64,000 bases of DNA from Mucilaginibacter rubeus (GCF_014643835.1 NZ_BMKD01000003.1:682001-746000); one strand, 5' to 3'. Counted from the stretch's first letter, positions 35,231 through 44,470 are shown. The notes: generated by a model from the letters alone, not told the origin. A program made the numbers and translations.

Positions 35231-36787
35231 ATGAAAACGATATATACAAAGGCGGTATTTACAATATTGTTGATAGCCGTATTTACTATGGGGTGTAAAA
35301 AAGGCGATTTAACCACAGTGAACCCTAACGCGCAAACCACCCAAACGTTTTGGCAAAATGCCAGTGATGCCGTAAAGGGAATTAACGCGGTATACGGCAG
35401 TTTAATTATTGATGGTTCATACATGCGTTTTTCGCCGATAGTGGAAAACACAAGGGGCGATGATGCTACAAGCTACAGTCCCTGGGACCAGATCTATAAC
35501 ATGGGCAAATTCAACATGCAAAGCACCGGTGCCGGTGTGCTGTTTTCATGGACGGCCTATTACCAGGGTATTTTACGTGCAAACGAAGTACTGAAGTATG
35601 TGCCCGCCATTAATATGGATGCCGAACTGAAGAAACGTGTATTGGGTCAGGCCTATTTTCTGCGTGGCCTGTATTATTTCCACCTGGCCGATTTTTATAA
35701 AAACGTACCTATGCCGTTGGTTCCCGCCGGCTCAAGTGCCGATTATTTCCAAAAACAACAACCTCAGGATGTAGTTTGGGCGCAGGTGATCAGCGATTTT
35801 AAAGCTGCCGAAGGCATGCTGCCAACAACTTACAGCGGCTTATCGCCCGATGGACAGATAGGTCGCGCTACCAGGGGAGCGGCAGCAGCGTTTCTGGGGA
35901 AAACCTACCTGTTTACAAAGAAATATGCCGAGGCGGCTGCCGAGTTCAAATCAGTTATTGACATGGGTACTTATAGCCTTGTGCCTAATTACTACGATAA
36001 CTTTTTTGCCAATAATGAAAACAACTCCGAATCGATTTTTGAGGTTCAGTTTTCAAGGGATGCCGGAGGTACTGATCTGGGCTGGGGAGGCGATCCGTCA
36101 TCAGGATGGGGCCGTACATCTGCCCGTGCCATCACCTTTGGCGCAGCGAGTTTTGGTTTTACAGATGTGCAGCCAACGCCTGCATTATACAATGAATATC
36201 TGCAGGAAAAAACAACCAGTGGCGGTGTCGACCCACGTTTGGATGTAACTATGTATTACAACAAACCCGGCGAAAAATTATATAACCAGGATTTTGCCGC
36301 CCGCTACGCCGGCAGCTCCTCATTAAACGCCCTGTTTTGCCATAAATATGAAAACGGCGACAGCGGACAGGCCGACGAGTATGACTGGAGATCGGGTATC
36401 AACGAAAGGTTGATGCGTTATGCTGATGTACTGCTGATGTACGCTGAATGTTTGAACGAATTGGGCCAAACAAACGATGCTTATCAATATATCCAGAAGG
36501 TACGCAGCCGTGTTGGTTTGCCAAACTTAGCTACGGTAAAACCGGGCATGAGCCAGGCTGAGATGCGCGATCAGATAGGTCACGAACGTTTCCTTGAATT
36601 TTCGTTGGAGGGTCACCGTTTTGATGATATCCGTCGCTGGGGCTGGTTACAGGATGCAGCTAAACTGGCCTGGCTAAAGTCCCGCGACCCGGAATTTAAT
36701 ACCTATACCGCAGGTAAAGAGTATTTGCCGATACCGCTGAGCGAAGTGCAAACCAATGTTGGTTTGGTACAAAATACGGGGTATTAG
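35231..36787 (+). CDS. SusD/RagB-family glycan-binding lipoprotein
   Basis: A 518-residue surface lipoprotein (MKTIYTKAVFTILLIAVFTM, lipobox before GCKKGDL). TPR-like helices and the SusD hallmark segments are visible: GQAYFLRGLYYFHLADFYKN, LMRYADVLLMYAECLNELGQ, and ERFLEFSLEGHRFDDIRRWG near the C terminus. It caps the SusC transporter and delivers oligosaccharide. It follows susC by 30 bases. Confidence 0.94.
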   Translation: MKTIYTKAVFTILLIAVFTMGCKKGDLTTVNPNAQTTQTFWQNASDAVKGINAVYGSLIIDGSYMRFSPIVENTRGDDATSYSPWDQIYNMGKFNMQSTGAGVLFSWTAYYQGILRANEVLKYVPAINMDAELKKRVLGQAYFLRGLYYFHLADFYKNVPMPLVPAGSSADYFQKQQPQDVVWAQVISDFKAAEGMLPTTYSGLSPDGQIGRATRGAAAAFLGKTYLFTKKYAEAAAEFKSVIDMGTYSLVPNYYDNFFANNENNSESIFEVQFSRDAGGTDLGWGGDPSSGWGRTSARAITFGAASFGFTDVQPTPALYNEYLQEKTTSGGVDPRLDVTMYYNKPGEKLYNQDFAARYAGSSSLNALFCHKYENGDSGQADEYDWRSGINERLMRYADVLLMYAECLNELGQTNDAYQYIQKVRSRVGLPNLATVKPGMSQAEMRDQIGHERFLEFSLEGHRFDDIRRWGWLQDAAKLAWLKSRDPEFNTYTAGKEYLPIPLSEVQTNVGLVQNTGY

Positions 36788-36794
36788 AAAAAAA

Positions 36795-36930
36795 GGGCGG
36801 GGGTAGGTGTGATTCCTTCCCTGGGGAAGCAGGAGGAAGGGGTTTATGAATCATGGCAAATATACTGCTTGTATAAACCCCTCCCTGCCACTTCACAGTC
36901 CACCACACCCCTCCCGCGGGAGGGAATAAA
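36795..36930. repeat. Dispersed GGGAGGGG-type inverted repeat between susD and the GH43 gene
   Basis: The gap contains AGGAAGGGGTTTAT and, about 30 bases later, ATAAACCCCTCCCTGCCA, followed by CACCCCTCCCGCGGGAGGG. The same order of blocks occurs twice at 54165-54367, so this is one copy of a dispersed palindromic family inserted inside the operon. It might attenuate transcription into the GH43 gene. Confidence 0.65.
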
Positions 36931-36958
36931 AAATTAAGTGAAAGAGATGACTAAGACG

Positions 36959-38446
36959 ATGAATACAGCGAAAAATCTATATTTAATAACCGCATTGACA
37001 ACAGTGCTGTTTTCCTGCTCAAAAAAGGAAACACCTGCGCCAACTAAAACGGATACTACCACAACTCCACCGGTAACAACGGCGTTTGATATCAACAGTA
37101 TCAGTGATACTTATGCGGATATTGCGGCATTTACCTATTATCCTAAGTGGACAGTGTATAACGTGCATGACCCATCCATTAAAAAGTTTGGTGATTATTA
37201 TTATTGCTATAGTACCGATGTGGCTTTTGGTACTGATGTAAGACCGGGCTTGCAAATCCGCAGGTCGAAGGATTTGGTGCAGTGGGAGTATGTGGGTTGG
37301 GTATTTTCGTCATTGCCGGCGCAGGGATCTGCCTATATTACGGGTAAAGGCGGTACGCCTTACAACGCCTTATGGGCACCTTACGTAATGAAGGTGGGTT
37401 CGGAGTACAGATTGTATTATTCGCTTTCATCGTCTGTACCACGCCTGAGTGTTATCGGTATGGCGACGGCTTCATCGCCTGACGGCCCCTGGACGGAGAA
37501 AGGCCTCGTTGTAACATCAGCCAATGATGCCAGCATCCAAACCAACGCTATCGACCCAACCGTAATAACTACAACCACCGGCGAGCAATACATGTACTAC
37601 GGCTCGGCCTGGGATGGGATCTATATCCTTAAACTTGATCCTTCAACCGGCCTGGCGGCCAGTTCGGGCGATAAGGGCAAGCGCATAGCTAACCGCGGTT
37701 TTACCGGCGGCAAATACAATGGTAACATTGAAGGCGCGGAAGTGATCTACAACCCCGATCTGAAAAAGTATTTCCTGTTTATCAGTTATGACTGGCTGCA
37801 AACCAAGTATAATGTTAGGGTAGGGAGGGGCGATAGCCCGACCGGTCCGTTTTATGATTATAACGGGCATGACATCAATACCAATGAAGATCATGGCCCC
37901 ATGATCCTTGCGCCATACCAGTTCAGCAACCAAAGCGGCTGGCAGGGCACAGGGCATTGTGCAGTGTTTGACAACGGTAGCGGGCAATATTACATGGCGC
38001 ACCAGGGCAGGCCGGGTATTAACTCCTACTTTATGGACCTGCACGTTCGTAAAATATCATGGACAACCGACGGCTGGCCAATAGTATCGCCTGAGCGATA
38101 TGCCAATGTTGCTCAAACAACTATAGCTGCAACCGATGTGGCAGGGACCTATGAAAAAATTACGCTGAATTATCATGTTGTACCGGGTTATGGTACCGAG
38201 CAAACCAATCCGGATTTCCAGGTTTCAACAACCTTTAAACTGGATGCTGCCGGTACTATTGATGGTAACGCTGCTGATAAATGGACATTTACCGCTCCAT
38301 GGCTTGAGCTTAAATACAGCAACGGCGATACTTACAAACTAAAAGTTGAACGTGAGCGCGACTGGGAAAATAAAATAACATCAACCCTGATATTTACCGG
38401 GTTAGATAACCATGGCACTGCCATTTGGGGAAAGAGAAAACAATAG
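36959..38446 (+). CDS. GH43 arabinan endo-1,5-alpha-L-arabinosidase-like lipoprotein
   Basis: The best start is the ATG at 36959, giving signal MNTAKNLYLITALTTVLFSC and a lipid-attached Cys; a GTG at 36938 adds seven residues. A Thr/Pro linker leads to a five-bladed GH43 propeller. The catalytic base Asp lies in YNVHDPSIK, the pKa-modulating Asp in NAIDPTVI, and the acid Glu in NIEGAEVIYNP. The C-terminal ~120 residues form the extra beta domain of arabinanases (subfamily 5-like). It should cut alpha-1,5-arabinan at the cell surface and feed the upstream SusCD pair. Confidence 0.88.
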   Translation: MNTAKNLYLITALTTVLFSCSKKETPAPTKTDTTTTPPVTTAFDINSISDTYADIAAFTYYPKWTVYNVHDPSIKKFGDYYYCYSTDVAFGTDVRPGLQIRRSKDLVQWEYVGWVFSSLPAQGSAYITGKGGTPYNALWAPYVMKVGSEYRLYYSLSSSVPRLSVIGMATASSPDGPWTEKGLVVTSANDASIQTNAIDPTVITTTTGEQYMYYGSAWDGIYILKLDPSTGLAASSGDKGKRIANRGFTGGKYNGNIEGAEVIYNPDLKKYFLFISYDWLQTKYNVRVGRGDSPTGPFYDYNGHDINTNEDHGPMILAPYQFSNQSGWQGTGHCAVFDNGSGQYYMAHQGRPGINSYFMDLHVRKISWTTDGWPIVSPERYANVAQTTIAATDVAGTYEKITLNYHVVPGYGTEQTNPDFQVSTTFKLDAAGTIDGNAADKWTFTAPWLELKYSNGDTYKLKVERERDWENKITSTLIFTGLDNHGTAIWGKRKQ

Positions 38447-38983
38447 GTTTGTTTTTATATAGGTTGGTAGCCCTTCGGTTTAATTATCGGGGGGCTTTTT
38501 TAATAAAATAAATTGAGATTGTTGGTGAAGCTATTTTGTCAGCGCCTTTTATTATTGGGGTAACTTATTCAAAAAATTACGATAAAAACAAAAAAACAGG
38601 TTGAATAAACATGGCGTCAAATCTTCTGTAAAATACGTATTGTTTTATTCTTATTAGTTTTATTTACTGACTATCAGTTAGTTGAATGTGTTTTACTGAA
38701 TGGGCTAATTGATTGATTATCAATTTGTTTCATTTTTATACTGTCCTGCGTTTCAGACTCAAAAAATGGAACATTTATTTTTCTGCAAAAAAGACAGCCG
38801 GCGTTTTTTAATTTTTTTTTCGGGAATCAAAAAATTGGGACACCCGTTTAGTTACAATATAAGGATTGGTTTAACTGCATAGCCGAACGGTTTTTTTAGC
38901 CTGAATAGATTTTGTTTTCCACAATCCATTGTTTTTCTGTTACTTATTCGTATCTTGAATTTACCAAATTAACCTGAGTATTT
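38447..38983. other. Long AT-rich intergenic region with repeat-like blocks
   Basis: A terminator at 38469-38501 starts the gap. No coding sequence follows. Blocks ATCAGTTA, GAATGGGC and TTGATTATCAATT (about 38670-38730) occur in the same order at about 992-1063, so this may hold a diverged copy of that element. Two related pieces, TCAAAAAATGGAACA and TCAAAAAATTGGGACA, lie further right. Confidence 0.5.
38469..38501 (+). terminator. Intrinsic terminator of the arabinan locus
   Basis: AGCCC (38469-38473) with the GGGCT at 38492-38496, reinforced by inner CGG pairing, is followed by TTTTTT. Confidence 0.75.
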
Positions 38984-39418
38984 ATGAAAAGTGTAAAGCA
39001 TATCCTGGCCCGTAAGGGGAACAACGTTACTGCAGTACCTGCCGATACCACCGTGTTTAACGTGTTGAAACTGATGGCCGAAAAAAACATCGGCTCGGTA
39101 GTGGTAACCGAAAATGGCAGGTATATGGGCCTGATGACAGAGAGAGATTACTCCCGTAAAATCATTTTAATGGGTAAACACTCCGACGAAACCACCGCCG
39201 GCGAGATCATAAGTACCAATTTCCCGAAGATCACCCCCGAATCATCAGTTGACGAATGCATGCTGATCATGAGCGAAAATAATATCAGGTATTTACCGGT
39301 GTTTGATGTGGCCGATCAGTTATGCGGTATTATTTCAATGAGTGATGTGGTGTACGAAACTATCCATTCACAAAGGGAAACTATCGAGCAATTGCACAGC
39401 TACATCCAGTCAACATAA
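38984..39418 (+). CDS. Tandem CBS-domain protein
   Basis: A 144-residue cytosolic protein made of two CBS motifs. The first covers about residues 10-70 (NVTAVPADTTVFNVLKLMAE then GRYMGLMTERDYSRKI); the second covers 75-135 (PKITPESSVDECMLIMSEN then RYLPVFDVADQLCGIISMSD). CBS pairs bind adenine nucleotides and act as energy or redox sensors. No partner domain is fused, so its target is unknown. Confidence 0.92.
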   Translation: MKSVKHILARKGNNVTAVPADTTVFNVLKLMAEKNIGSVVVTENGRYMGLMTERDYSRKIILMGKHSDETTAGEIISTNFPKITPESSVDECMLIMSENNIRYLPVFDVADQLCGIISMSDVVYETIHSQRETIEQLHSYIQST

Positions 39419-39470
39419 GCAAAAATGCTTTTGGATTGCTGATAATGGTTAACAGGAGATTTGTTTTTGC

Positions 39471-39501
39471 ATAAATTAATCAAAGCAAATATTTAGGTTT
39501 G
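39471..39501 (+). promoter_or_regulatory. Promoter of the DUF885 gene
   Basis: TTG (39471-39473), a 20-base spacer and TAGGTTTG (39494-39501) fit the Bacteroidota promoter consensus. The start codon at 39519 lies about 17 bases downstream. Confidence 0.55.
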
Positions 39502-39518
39502 TTAACCACTCCGTTGTT

Positions 39519-40811
39519 ATGAGGCGACCTCTTGTTTTTTTGTTTTTTATTTTAACTTCTTCTTTTGCTTTTGGTCAGCAAACGTTTGATGCTTTTTGCA
39601 ATGATTTTGTAGCCGGCTACACCAAATTGCATTTACCACAATTGGAGTTAAGCTACGTAAGTGGCTTAGAGCATATTGGCACCGCTGCTGATGTGCAAAA
39701 ACAGTTAGCTTTTTTTGAAAAAGTTAAGACTGATTTATCAGCCTTCAAAGCAGATCAGCTCAACGAACCGGAAAAAGTAGATTATCAGCTGATCAGCTAT
39801 GAAGCCGCCCTTAATTTAGAGCGGATTAAACTTGAGCAGGATTGGTTAAAGAATAAACCTGCTGTAATCCCCACAGGCGGCATTATCACTATCCCCAACG
39901 GCAAAGCCTGGTATGCCTACCTGCTTAAACGCTGGACCAGTGCCAGCGCCACTCCTGATGAGATCTACCAGTTTGGCCTTACCGAAGTGGCCCGCGTTCA
40001 AAAGCATATTGAAGCTATCCGCCTGCAAACCGGGTTAAGCCAGGACGATTTTTATAAACACATCAATGATCCTTCCTTTTTTATCAGTGACCCGAAGGCA
40101 GTACAGCAAGCCTTCGAAAATACCAAAGCGGTCATTTATGCCAACATGTCCAAACTGTTTAGCAATACCAACATAGCCCCGCTAAAAATTGTAAAAGGCG
40201 AAAGCAGGCAGCTGGCACAAACGCCCGGCTATTACGATAGTAATGCGTTTTACTATAATCTTTTTGATAAGCCATACAATAAACGGCAGGTCGACTGGCT
40301 TTTTATGCATGAGGGAGTTCCCGGTCACCATTACGAGGCGAGTACGGAGGCGCAAACCAAAACATCAGCCGTGCAGCAGCTTTTTTATTATATGGGCTTT
40401 GCTGAGGGTTGGGCAGCATATACCGAAGAGTTAGGCACACAACTTGGCGTATACCAAACGCCTTATGATGAGCTGGGCAAATGGGAGTGGGACATTGTAC
40501 GGGCGGTACGTGTGCCTTTGGATGTAGCGCTTAATTATTACGGCTGGACAGATGAACATGCACTGGCATTTTGGAGAAAGAATATCCGGGGGCAGGATGA
40601 TATTGCCATGCGCGAAATTGCCCGCATGCGCCGCTGGCCGGCACAGGTAGTTACCTACAAGTATGGCGCATTACAAATACTGCACTGGAAAGAGGAATTG
40701 CAGCAAAAGCAGGGTGCCCAATTTAACATCAGGGATTTTCATTCACGCGTGCTTGATCATGGCTCGCTGCCATTGTTTATGGTTAAGGAGAATGTGTTTA
40801 AAAAAAGTTAA
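39519..40811 (+). CDS. DUF885-family putative zinc metallopeptidase, exported
   Basis: A 430-residue exported protein (signal MRRPLVFLFFILTSSFAFGQ). The DUF885 hallmark HEGVPGHH (residues 264-271) resembles gluzincin-type zinc motifs, and AEGWAAYTEELG further on supplies a conserved Glu. The end (RWPAQVVTYKYGALQILHWK) is also family-typical. Many DUF885 proteins exceed 550 residues; this one is shorter, mainly in the N-terminal half. Activity is predicted peptidase or hydrolase, unproven. Confidence 0.83.
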   Translation: MRRPLVFLFFILTSSFAFGQQTFDAFCNDFVAGYTKLHLPQLELSYVSGLEHIGTAADVQKQLAFFEKVKTDLSAFKADQLNEPEKVDYQLISYEAALNLERIKLEQDWLKNKPAVIPTGGIITIPNGKAWYAYLLKRWTSASATPDEIYQFGLTEVARVQKHIEAIRLQTGLSQDDFYKHINDPSFFISDPKAVQQAFENTKAVIYANMSKLFSNTNIAPLKIVKGESRQLAQTPGYYDSNAFYYNLFDKPYNKRQVDWLFMHEGVPGHHYEASTEAQTKTSAVQQLFYYMGFAEGWAAYTEELGTQLGVYQTPYDELGKWEWDIVRAVRVPLDVALNYYGWTDEHALAFWRKNIRGQDDIAMREIARMRRWPAQVVTYKYGALQILHWKEELQQKQGAQFNIRDFHSRVLDHGSLPLFMVKENVFKKS

Positions 40812-40845
40812 ACTTTTTATCTTGTAGATCAATAGACGGAAAGAT

Positions 40846-40910
40846 AGCACCAGAGGTGCTAAAGGGTTGTAGAATAATTATTAAAGGGTTTTAGCGTGCC
40901 TGAGGTACGC
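40846..40910. repeat. Tandem REP-like hairpins
   Basis: Two short palindromes lie 33 bases apart: AGCACC-AGA-GGTGCT (40846-40860) and GCGTGCC-TGA-GGTACGC (40894-40910, one G-T pair). They sit between convergent genes and resemble a REP-type intergenic repeat. Confidence 0.6.
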
Positions 40911-40934
40911 AACTTCTGCGCGTTTTACGGCAGC

Positions 40935-41561
40935 CTAAAATCCTTTGTTCAGCAGCTCCTGGTAACAATCTATATACTGGCCCACGTGTATGCCATCAAT
41001 CAACGCGTGATTTACATGGATGGATACCGGCATGGTGCGCTTACCATGATGTTCGGTCATTTTACCAAACGAAACCTTGGGGCAGCTGTCCATAAATGAA
41101 AACATGCGCGCATGCGACAGTGAGGTAAAATTGATCCAGGGTAGCGAAGAAAAACGGATCACATTGTTTAAAGCTTTGCGTTCAAGCAGGTTGTTACTTT
41201 GCACGCGTTCAATTTCTTTATTTGCATCGCGGGCAAAATCTTCGAACAAGGGATGAAAAGGCCATTCACCAAAGCCAAATGTGCCATTAGCCCGCGGAAC
41301 GGTTGAGCTGGCATCAATCCGGTCATAAATAAAAATCTCGTCGCCCTCCATACGATATTTGAAAGGCTCAATAATTTGCGATGCCGCTAAAGACTGGTAC
41401 ATGGTATAAAGGAAAAATGAGATCCCGTTATCCTTCACAAACTTATAGGCCGCCGTTACATCAACGTTTACGTTTACGCCGTAATAGGGTTCCTCAAACT
41501 GTTTAAAAAAGTTGTAATGCTCTTTCCTGATCCAGTTTTCAATATCTACTTTTTGTTTCAT
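40935..41561 (-). CDS. Chloramphenicol acetyltransferase-like (CatA-type) protein
   Basis: From the ATG at 41561 (MKQKVDIENWIRKEHYNFFK) the product is 208 residues, near the 210-220 of the CAT family; 24 extra upstream codons are unconserved. The catalytic histidine motif is VNHALIDGIHVGQYI near the C terminus. The F-W/Y substrate-site blocks SLPWINFTSLSH and PKVSFGKM are recognisable. Trimeric CATs transfer acetyl from acetyl-CoA to chloramphenicol or other hydroxyls; chromosomal Bacteroidota members are often not true resistance enzymes, so the substrate is open. Confidence 0.87.
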   Translation of the reverse strand: MKQKVDIENWIRKEHYNFFKQFEEPYYGVNVNVDVTAAYKFVKDNGISFFLYTMYQSLAASQIIEPFKYRMEGDEIFIYDRIDASSTVPRANGTFGFGEWPFHPLFEDFARDANKEIERVQSNNLLERKALNNVIRFSSLPWINFTSLSHARMFSFMDSCPKVSFGKMTEHHGKRTMPVSIHVNHALIDGIHVGQYIDCYQELLNKGF

Positions 41562-41613
41562 AACTATTGCTGTTGCAATAATAGGGATATTAAGCCGGAA
41601 GTTAGAAGTCGTA

Positions 41614-41650
41614 AGTATTAAGTCAAAAAGCAAATTTCTGACTTAATACT
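41614..41650. repeat. 12-bp inverted repeat between divergent genes
   Basis: AGTATTAAGTCA (41614-41625) and TGACTTAATACT (41639-41650) are perfect complements with a 13-base spacer, flanked by weaker pairing (AGTTAGAAGTC with GACTGCAGGCTAACT). It lies in the 143-base gap between the CAT-like and PEP-mutase-like starts, so it could be an operator or a dispersed repeat. Confidence 0.6.
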
Positions 41651-41704
41651 CGTGACTGCAGGCTAACTTTTGCTTAATTTCGATAAACATTAATCTGCCT
41701 TCAA

Positions 41705-42547
41705 ATGTCATCAGCAATAAACAATTCCCAATATCAAAAAGCCGAAGTTTTTAAAGCACTGCATAAGCGTGATGGTTTATTCATTATCCCCAACCCCTGG
41801 GATGCTGGTTCGGCTAAAATTTTAACCGGTTTAGGCTTTGAAGCGTTTACTACTACCAGTGCCGGGTTGGCTTATGCACTGGGCCGGCCGGATGGGCATG
41901 CTCTGATCAGTCGCGATGAAACGCTTGATAATGCAAGGGCTATCATCAGTGCAACCCATTTACCGGTAGCTGCCGATTTGGAGAATGGTTTTGGCGATAC
42001 GCCGGAGATTTGTGCCGAAACTATCTTAGCCGCAGCGGGAGTGGGACTGGTTGGCGGTTCGATAGAGGATGCTACGGGAAATGATAAAGATCCCATTTAC
42101 AATTTCGACCTTTCGGTTGCACGGGTAAAGGCTGCTGTTGAAGCTGCGCGAAGCCTTCATTTTCATTTTACATTGACCGCCAGGGCCGAAAATATGATCC
42201 ACGGGAAAATAGACCTGCAGGACACCATAAAACGCCTTGTTGCTTATGCCGATGTAGGTGCCGATGTGCTTTTTGCGCCGGGCCTCAAAACGAGGGAACA
42301 AATAAGCGAAGTAGTAAAGGCCGTTGCGCCTAAGCCCGTGAATATTGTACTTGGCGCAGCAGGTTTTGATATTAGCTTCAATGAACTTGCCGACCTGGGT
42401 GTAAAAAGGGTAAGTCTTGGTTCGGCATTGGCAAGGGCTGCTTTGGGCGCTTTTCAGCGGGCCGCTGTTGAACTTTCACAGGGAAGTTATGGTTTTGTAA
42501 ATGATGCTGTTCCTTACTCGGAATTAAATAAGATTTTTGGGAAGTGA
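41705..42547 (+). CDS. Isocitrate lyase/PEP mutase family protein
   Basis: A 280-residue TIM-barrel protein of the PEP mutase/isocitrate lyase superfamily. Metal and substrate segments are visible: IPNPWDAGSAKILTGLGFEA, PVAADLENGFGDTPE, VGGSIEDATG and FTLTARAENMIHGK. The usual catalytic Cys of isocitrate and methylisocitrate lyases (KxCGH loop) is absent. This points to the PEP-mutase/phosphonopyruvate-hydrolase or oxaloacetate-decarboxylase-like branch. No phosphonate genes are nearby. Confidence 0.87.
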   Translation: MSSAINNSQYQKAEVFKALHKRDGLFIIPNPWDAGSAKILTGLGFEAFTTTSAGLAYALGRPDGHALISRDETLDNARAIISATHLPVAADLENGFGDTPEICAETILAAAGVGLVGGSIEDATGNDKDPIYNFDLSVARVKAAVEAARSLHFHFTLTARAENMIHGKIDLQDTIKRLVAYADVGADVLFAPGLKTREQISEVVKAVAPKPVNIVLGAAGFDISFNELADLGVKRVSLGSALARAALGAFQRAAVELSQGSYGFVNDAVPYSELNKIFGK

Positions 42548-43030
42548 TTAAACAATTTGCTTGTCATATTTAGCTAATACCCGTTGAACGGCAGGTTGTA
42601 TATGCCATAGACCGATAGGAAAAAAAATAAGACAAATTATTGCTTTAAGGGCATCGCTATTGCCAACTATTTCTCCTTCAATTACTGATTCAAGCATTTT
42701 GCCTGCAAAACCACAGGCACATATGAAACCTATAACATAAATAATTCCTCCTGTTGCAGAAAACCATATTGCTAAATTATCTCCGCCAACTTGCGCAATC
42801 CTGGAGATTATTAATGCAATTATGATCAGCAGTAAAGAGAACCGAAAATATTTTATATCAGGTTTTATTACTGGAATTAAAGAATGCATAGTAACGCCTA
42901 TAGCATAAATCCAGCTAAGGCCTATTAATAAGCTCAAATACATGAGTACTGTGTAGCTATTAGGGACGAAAGCCGGTATTACAATGAGAGCGAATAATTG
43001 CCATGATTTGAGTTTTAATAAAAAACGCAT
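42548..43030 (-). CDS. Uncharacterised four-helix membrane protein
   Basis: A 160-residue protein with about four hydrophobic segments (LFALIVIPAFVPNSYTVLMY, LSLLIGLSWIYAIGVTMHSL, YFRFSLLLIIIALIISRIAQ, and a fourth around IWFSATGGIIYVIGFICACG). No catalytic motif or family is recognised. The amphipathic C terminus (IQPAVQRVLAKY) is probably cytosolic. Its stop is one base from the stop of the convergent gene. Confidence 0.65.
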   Translation of the reverse strand: MRFLLKLKSWQLFALIVIPAFVPNSYTVLMYLSLLIGLSWIYAIGVTMHSLIPVIKPDIKYFRFSLLLIIIALIISRIAQVGGDNLAIWFSATGGIIYVIGFICACGFAGKMLESVIEGEIVGNSDALKAIICLIFFPIGLWHIQPAVQRVLAKYDKQIV

Positions 43031-43108
43031 TTCAGATGTTTATGCATCGAAGATATGTAAAATTACACTATTTAAATGTTGAGCAAAATACCAAGTGGTA
43101 TATATTTA

Positions 43109-43116
43109 TATCTTTG
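43109..43116 (+). promoter_or_regulatory. Putative -7 element of fabF
   Basis: TATCTTTG matches TAnnTTTG 23 bases before the fabF ATG at 43139. The only TTG upstream is 27 bases away, so the -33 element is uncertain. Confidence 0.4.
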
Positions 43117-43138
43117 CGCCGATTTTAATAAAACCATC

Positions 43139-44383
43139 ATGTTAAACAGAGTAGTTATAACAGGTCTGGGCGCTTTAACACCGCTTGGAAATAATGTAGA
43201 AACTTATTGGCAAAACTTAATTGCCGGTAAAAGCGGTGCTGCAACCATCACCCGTTTTGATGCATCATTATTCCGTACGCAATTTGCCTGCGAACTGAAA
43301 GATTTCAATATCAAAGATCACCTTGATAAGGCCGAATTAAAACGTACCGATACCTTTACCCAGTACGCGCTTGTTGCAGCCGATGAAGCTATCAAAGATT
43401 CGGGTTTTGATCTGAGCAAAATGGATCCCTTTGATGTTGGTATTATCTGGGGCAGCGGACAAGGCGGTATGGAAACTTTTGAGGAGCAGGTAACTGAATA
43501 CGCCAAAGGTAACGGACAGCCAAGGTTTAGCCCTTTCTTTGTGCCGAAGTTTATTTCAAACATGGCTTCGGGCATGATCTCTATCCGTAACGGTTTTATG
43601 GGGATCAATTATACCACGGTTTCGGCCTGTGCTACGTCCAATACCGCTATTATGGATGCCTTTAACTACATCCGTTTAGGTAAGGCTAAAATTATTGTTA
43701 CTGGCGGTTCAGAAGCGCCTATTACGCCTGCTTCCATTGGAGGTTTCAGCTCAATGAAAGCGATGTCGGGCCGCAATAACGATCCGCAGCATGCTTCACG
43801 GCCATTTGATATTGATCGTGATGGTTTTGTTATGGGTGAAGGCGCCGGTGCCTTGGTACTTGAAGACTATGATCATGCAGTTGCCCGCGGCGCACATATT
43901 TACGCAGAGGTGACCGGGGCATCTATGACTGCTGATGCATACCACATGACAGCCACTCATCCGGAAGGATTAGGTGCTGCCCGTGCCATGCAGCAGGCAT
44001 TGACCGAATCGGGTTTAAGCATTGAGGATGTAGATTACCTGAATATGCACGCCACATCAACGCCGGTTGGCGACTTATCTGAAATTAACGCTTTGCTTGC
44101 TGTTACAAAAGGTAAAGAAACAAACACCATCATCGGTTCAACCAAATCAATGACTGGTCACCTGCTTGGTGCCGCCGGTGCTATTGAAGCCATAGCTGCT
44201 ATAAAATCAATTGAAAATCAAATAATCCCGCCAACAATCAATACCACAACTTTAGACCCCGCTATTCCGGATAATTTGAAGTTTGTATTGAAAGATGCCA
44301 TCGACCATAAAGTGAAAGTAGCCATGAGCAATACTTTTGGCTTTGGCGGGCATAACGGGATAGTTGTATTTAAAGCTATTTAA
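43139..44383 (+). CDS. fabF: Beta-ketoacyl-ACP synthase II
   Basis: From the ATG at 43139 (MLNRVVITGLGALTPLGNN) the product is 414 residues, the standard FabF length; the 21 codons before it are unconserved and overlap a promoter-like element. The Cys-His-His triad is C164 (VSACATSN), H304 (NMHATSTPVGD) and H341 (SMTGHLLGAAGA). It elongates acyl-ACP with malonyl-ACP. It is not adjacent to acpP here, so it may be a second copy or a moved housekeeping gene. Confidence 0.94.
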   Translation: MLNRVVITGLGALTPLGNNVETYWQNLIAGKSGAATITRFDASLFRTQFACELKDFNIKDHLDKAELKRTDTFTQYALVAADEAIKDSGFDLSKMDPFDVGIIWGSGQGGMETFEEQVTEYAKGNGQPRFSPFFVPKFISNMASGMISIRNGFMGINYTTVSACATSNTAIMDAFNYIRLGKAKIIVTGGSEAPITPASIGGFSSMKAMSGRNNDPQHASRPFDIDRDGFVMGEGAGALVLEDYDHAVARGAHIYAEVTGASMTADAYHMTATHPEGLGAARAMQQALTESGLSIEDVDYLNMHATSTPVGDLSEINALLAVTKGKETNTIIGSTKSMTGHLLGAAGAIEAIAAIKSIENQIIPPTINTTTLDPAIPDNLKFVLKDAIDHKVKVAMSNTFGFGGHNGIVVFKAI

Positions 44384-44407
44384 AGCTCAAATGAGAAAGC
44401 TATTGAA

Positions 44408-44438
44408 GACTTACGAAGTTTTTTAAACTTCGTAAGTC
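44408..44438. terminator. Bidirectional terminator/palindrome between fabF and the patatin gene
   Basis: GACTTACGAAGTTT and AAACTTCGTAAGTC form a perfect 14-bp stem with a TTT loop between convergent genes. T-rich sequence on either side is modest, so it may equally be a dispersed repeat. Confidence 0.6.
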
Positions 44439-44470
44439 TGGATTTTAGTAAGTTTAATTTCATGTGCTGC

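Noticed and set aside
38740-38790. Possible sigma-54 promoter near TGGAACA
   Set aside because: The GG to GC spacing does not fit the -24/-12 rule and no sigma-54 activator is encoded nearby.
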